NCBI GenBank assembly: GCA_017522945.1
Contig: JAFWXT010000015.1
Span: 1-34,912 of the forward strand
DNA: 34,912 nucleotides
Direction: 5' to 3'
Origin: Clostridia bacterium
GTDB taxonomy: Bacteria; Bacillota; Clostridia; Christensenellales; Borkfalkiaceae
The notes beneath the pieces are model-generated. The model ran no database searches and was not told where the DNA came from. It saw only the letters and a list, made by a program, of their open reading frames with translations. This document shows, piece after piece, positions 32,692 through 34,912 of this stretch. Numbering within the stretch: position 1 is the stretch's first letter; every line of letters starts with the position of its first letter. The position numbers were made by a program, and so were the translations under genes.

Positions 32692-33928
32692 AGTTTTTAT
32701 ACTGCTTTTTATATTTTGTATGGTTAGTTTTTTTACTAACGATTTCGAGCTTATCAACATTGAAAAAACTGCCATAATAGTTGCAATTGGAATCGATAAA
32801 GCTGAAGAAGGTGTTGAAATAAGCGCACAAATTGCCATTCCTCAAGCAACCAATCAAAGCACTACTAATGAAGATGCAATACTTTCTGCAAAAGCAAAAA
32901 CCATTTACGGAGCTCTTGAAAATATTTCACTTCAAACGGGTTGGTATCCGAAACTCACCTTTTGTAACGTTATAATTATTAACAAAGAGGTTATCAATCA
33001 GGACTTTATGCCCATAATAAATTACTTTTTAACAACCAACCGCATTCAAAGTTCGGCGGTGTTAAGCGTATGCGAGCAAAAAGCTAAAGAGGTTTTATCA
33101 TCCTCTACACCACTCGATTATATATCTTCATTCGCGCTTCAAAAAATACTGCTTAGAAATATCGATAGAACTAGCTCGGTACTCATAACTAATATTCAAG
33201 ATTTTTATTCAAATATGCTTTCGCACTCTCGATTTGGATATATGCCTTATATAAAAAGCATCCAAACCGACGACAAACCAAAAGAAAACTCGGGCTCAAA
33301 CTCGCAATCTTCAAACTATGAAAATGAACAAAAAGAAATAGTGCCTTTAAGTAGTCAATCGGCTAATTCAGGCGGTGGGCAAGGTCAAGGAGGTAATACG
33401 CAAAACGAGCAATCAACGCTTTACGACGCTTCTGAAACTTTGCTATTTTCAAACAACAAACTCGCCTGTGCTTTTACTAGCTCACAAACAAACTGCTATA
33501 ATCTTTTAACTAAACCGATAAAAGAATGCTTTTTATCAGTCGAGTATGAAGCGGAAGGAAAAAAGAAAAATACGCTTGTTTCAATAATTGAAAACTTTTA
33601 CAAAGTTAAACTTAAAATAGAAAATGGCATACCCATTTTAAAAGTTGAGTTAAAAATTATTTGCGAAAAAGAAGAAGAAACGCCTTCATCCTATCAAGAA
33701 GAAGATAAGTGGTCAATTCTTTCAAATGATGCTCTTAAGGCGCTTGAAAGTAAACTTAACGAAGATATAGCCACACTTATTGAACTTTCTAAGTCGTCTA
33801 ACTGTGATTTTTTTATGGTAAAAGAAAAGCTATACCGATTTGAGCCTAATCACTATTATAAGCTTGAAAAGAATATTTTACAGCTTTTGGATTACCAAAT
33901 AAAAGTTGAATGCAAAAACCATCATTAA
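32672..33928 (+). CDS. gerKC: Spore germination receptor subunit C (Ger(x)C family) lacking the usual lipobox cysteine
   Basis: 418 residues; AGGAGG ahead of the ATG lies inside the B-subunit gene. The family start is recognisable as ELINIEKTAIIVAIGIDKAEEG (usual form: GCWDxxELxxLAIVxGIGID), followed by the three-domain body. The C-terminal part has the normal LESKLNEDIATLIELSKSSNCDFF region. Two oddities: the Cys that normally receives lipid is absent (FFTNDFELINI in its place), leaving only Cys16 inside the hydrophobic core, and residues ~205-250 are a low-complexity Ser/Asn/Gln/Gly linker. C subunits are spore-inner-membrane lipoproteins needed for receptor function. Here anchoring may be by an uncleaved signal segment. 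Confidence 0.88.
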   Translation: MNYKRGKVFILLFIFCMVSFFTNDFELINIEKTAIIVAIGIDKAEEGVEISAQIAIPQATNQSTTNEDAILSAKAKTIYGALENISLQTGWYPKLTFCNVIIINKEVINQDFMPIINYFLTTNRIQSSAVLSVCEQKAKEVLSSSTPLDYISSFALQKILLRNIDRTSSVLITNIQDFYSNMLSHSRFGYMPYIKSIQTDDKPKENSGSNSQSSNYENEQKEIVPLSSQSANSGGGQGQGGNTQNEQSTLYDASETLLFSNNKLACAFTSSQTNCYNLLTKPIKECFLSVEYEAEGKKKNTLVSIIENFYKVKLKIENGIPILKVELKIICEKEEETPSSYQEEDKWSILSNDALKALESKLNEDIATLIELSKSSNCDFFMVKEKLYRFEPNHYYKLEKNILQLLDYQIKVECKNHH

Positions 33929-33942
33929 CACGCTAAATTTTG

Positions 33943-33971
33943 TTGCTATAAACAAAAATTTATGTTACAAT
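33943..33971 (+). promoter_or_regulatory. Promoter of the HAD phosphatase gene, predicted leaderless
   Basis: TTGCTA (33943-33948), 17-nt spacer, extended -10 TGT-TACAAT (-10 at 33966-33971). The expected start is ~33978, which is the A of the ATG. No Shine-Dalgarno sequence is present. Confidence 0.6.
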
Positions 33972-33977
33972 TTTTAT

Positions 33978-34676
33978 ATGAGTTACGATATTTTATTATT
34001 TGATGCCGATAGAACTTTATACGATTTTGATAAAAGCGAAGAACTTGCCTTTTATGAAATTGCACCCAAATACGGTGTTGATTGCACGAGCGAAATTTTT
34101 AATCTTTACCGCGAGATCAACCACAAAAACTGGGAAGACCTTGAAAAGGGGCTTTTATCTAAAGAGCGTATCGTTGTAAGAAGGTTTGAACAACTACTCT
34201 CTGCCCTTAATATAACAGGGGCTGATGCGAGCAAAATGAACGATGACTACTTGAACGCGCTTTCAACAAAAAGTATTTTGTTTGAAGATACTGTTCCTTT
34301 GCTTGAAAAACTTAAAAACGCAGGCAAGCGTATTTTTATCATCACCAACGGAGTTACTAAAGTTCAACTTGGAAGAATTAATGGTTCACCCCTACAACAA
34401 TACGTTGAAAAGCTTTTTATTTCAGAACAAATGGGCGTTAGCAAACCACAAAAACTTTTCTTCGATTTAGTAGCAAAAGAAATTAACGATTATAACCCAC
34501 AAAAAGCGCTCGTTATAGGTGATTCGTTAACTAGCGATATTCAAGGCGCTAACAACGCAGAGCTCGACTGCATTTGGCTTAACCAAGATAACAAAGTTGC
34601 CCCAGAAAAATACAGCATAACTTTTACAGCAACAACTTTACCACAAATAGGTGATTTTATACTTTCAAAAAACTAA
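33978..34676 (+). CDS. HAD-superfamily 5'-nucleotidase, YjjG-like
   Basis: 232 residues from the ATG at 33978; the frame opens at 33906 but overlaps the ger operon there. HAD motifs are clear: motif I FDADRTL (nucleophile Asp9, acid Asp11), motif II ITNG (~118), the conserved Lys in GVSKPQKLFF, and motif III IGDSLTSDIQGA. The 'DADRTLYDF' start and the long alpha-helical cap (FEQLLSALNITGADASKMNDDYLNALS) match the YjjG family of noncanonical pyrimidine nucleotide phosphatases, which clear damaged or unwanted nucleotides in the cytoplasm. It is probably unrelated to the ger genes upstream, given its own promoter. A terminator follows at once. A general sugar-phosphate phosphatase is the main alternative. 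Confidence 0.88.
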   Translation: MSYDILLFDADRTLYDFDKSEELAFYEIAPKYGVDCTSEIFNLYREINHKNWEDLEKGLLSKERIVVRRFEQLLSALNITGADASKMNDDYLNALSTKSILFEDTVPLLEKLKNAGKRIFIITNGVTKVQLGRINGSPLQQYVEKLFISEQMGVSKPQKLFFDLVAKEINDYNPQKALVIGDSLTSDIQGANNAELDCIWLNQDNKVAPEKYSITFTATTLPQIGDFILSKN

Positions 34677-34712
34677 AAAGTGCCCGTATAACTTCATTAT
34701 CGGCACTTTTAA
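34676..34712 (+). terminator. Terminator of the HAD gene
   Basis: AAAAGTGCC (34676-34684) pairs with GGCACTTTT (34702-34710). It overlaps the stop codon, with A/T runs on both sides. Confidence 0.75.
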
Positions 34713-34778
34713 AAAAACGAGCATATTTAGAATTGCCCGCTTAAAATTTTATAAACTAAAAGCCAAGCGACTTTGATA

Positions 34779-34812
34779 TGCACCCCAAAAGTTAGACACT
34801 TTTGGAGGTGCA
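34779..34812 (+). promoter_or_regulatory. Hairpin at the IS end that hides the transposase ribosome binding site
   Basis: TGCACC(C)CAAAAGT pairs with ACTTTTG(GA)GGTGCA over a 5-nt loop (TAGAC). The GGAGG used for the ATG at 34820 lies in the 3' arm. Transcripts entering from outside would fold and mask it, while starts inside the arm would not: a known way that IS elements avoid activation by read-through. Confidence 0.65.
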
Positions 34813-34819
34813 TGTTTTT

Positions 34820-34912
34820 ATGGGAAAAACAGGAAGATCGAATCGCAGGTACTCGACAGAATTTAAAATGAGTGTTATAATGGATATGCGAGAACACCAT
34901 TTGGGTTACAGT
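34820..34912 (+). CDS. IS3-family transposase OrfA, N-terminal part
   Basis: 31 codons up to the window end: MGKTGRSNRRYSTEFKMSVI, then MDMREHHLGYS. R-R-Y-S-T-E-F-K is the standard opening of the OrfA helix-turn-helix (HTH_29/LZIPPER IS3 OrfA type), which binds the IS ends. In complete elements OrfA is extended by frameshifting into the DDE-domain OrfB. The GGAGG lies ~11 nt upstream, inside the hairpin. The gene is truncated by the window, not necessarily broken. Confidence 0.85.
   Translation, partial: MGKTGRSNRRYSTEFKMSVIMDMREHHLGYS

Larger units (their letters stand above)
34779..34912 (+). mobile_element. Left end of an IS3-family insertion sequence (cut by window edge)
   Basis: TGCACCCCAAAAGTTAGACA at 34779-34798 is the terminal inverted repeat pattern I recognise from IS3-family (IS150-like) elements. 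The transposase orfA frame begins 41 nt in. The right end and the target duplication lie outside the window, so completeness cannot be judged. Confidence 0.85.

Overview
The window looks like a chromosome fragment from an anaerobic, endospore-forming, low-GC Firmicute, probably an uncultured gut Clostridia lineage. The evidence is a complete gerA-gerB-gerC germination operon, Gram-positive lipoprotein signals, AGGAGG-type ribosome binding sites, and giant InlB-B-repeat and GLUG lipoproteins of the kind found in gut Clostridia. I cannot name a species. No tRNA, rRNA or CRISPR array was seen.

Layout. (1) 1-1350: an AT-rich accessory patch. It holds the last 33 codons of what looks like a large serine recombinase, an orphan Rhs C-terminal toxin-like cassette, a two-TM putative immunity protein and a second broken piece of the same Rhs core. 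(2) 1406-5176 (minus): GH130 phosphorylase, phosphohexomutase, GH130 phosphorylase; divergent from a TIM-barrel sugar isomerase/epimerase (5365-6195). (3) 6349-25543 (minus): a seven-gene, ~19-kb co-directional block with 13-24 nt gaps except one 104-nt gap carrying a stem-loop. It encodes a solute-binding lipoprotein, two CUT1 permeases and four very large lipoproteins (Ig-like, DUF4838/GH163-like, Big/GLUG, InlB-B-repeat). There is no ATPase gene, so a shared ATPase elsewhere is implied. (4) 25970-27514 (plus): divergent AraC regulator plus an SGNH/GDSL esterase. (5) 27608-30066 (minus): Gfo/Idh/MocA oxidoreductase and a DUF6273 lipoprotein. (6) 30183-34676 (plus): the ger operon and a YjjG-like HAD phosphatase that appears to be transcribed leaderless. 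(7) 34779-34912: the left end and first 31 codons of an IS3-family element, cut by the window edge.

How the genes may work together (inference): regions 2-5 form a Gram-positive glycan-utilisation locus. Surface lipoproteins bind and cut a glycan, the SBP and permeases import oligosaccharides, an esterase and an oxidoreductase remodel them, cytoplasmic GH130 enzymes release alpha-mannose-1-phosphate, and the mutase makes mannose-6-phosphate. The 1406-2392 enzyme resembles the UhgbMP/BT1033-type GH130_2 enzymes that split Man-beta-1,4-GlcNAc, and DUF4838 is the family from which GH163 endo-beta-N-acetylglucosaminidases were defined. Together they suggest host N-glycan (or beta-mannan) catabolism. 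This is the candidate undescribed system; the Rhs-tip/recombinase patch at the left edge is the second.
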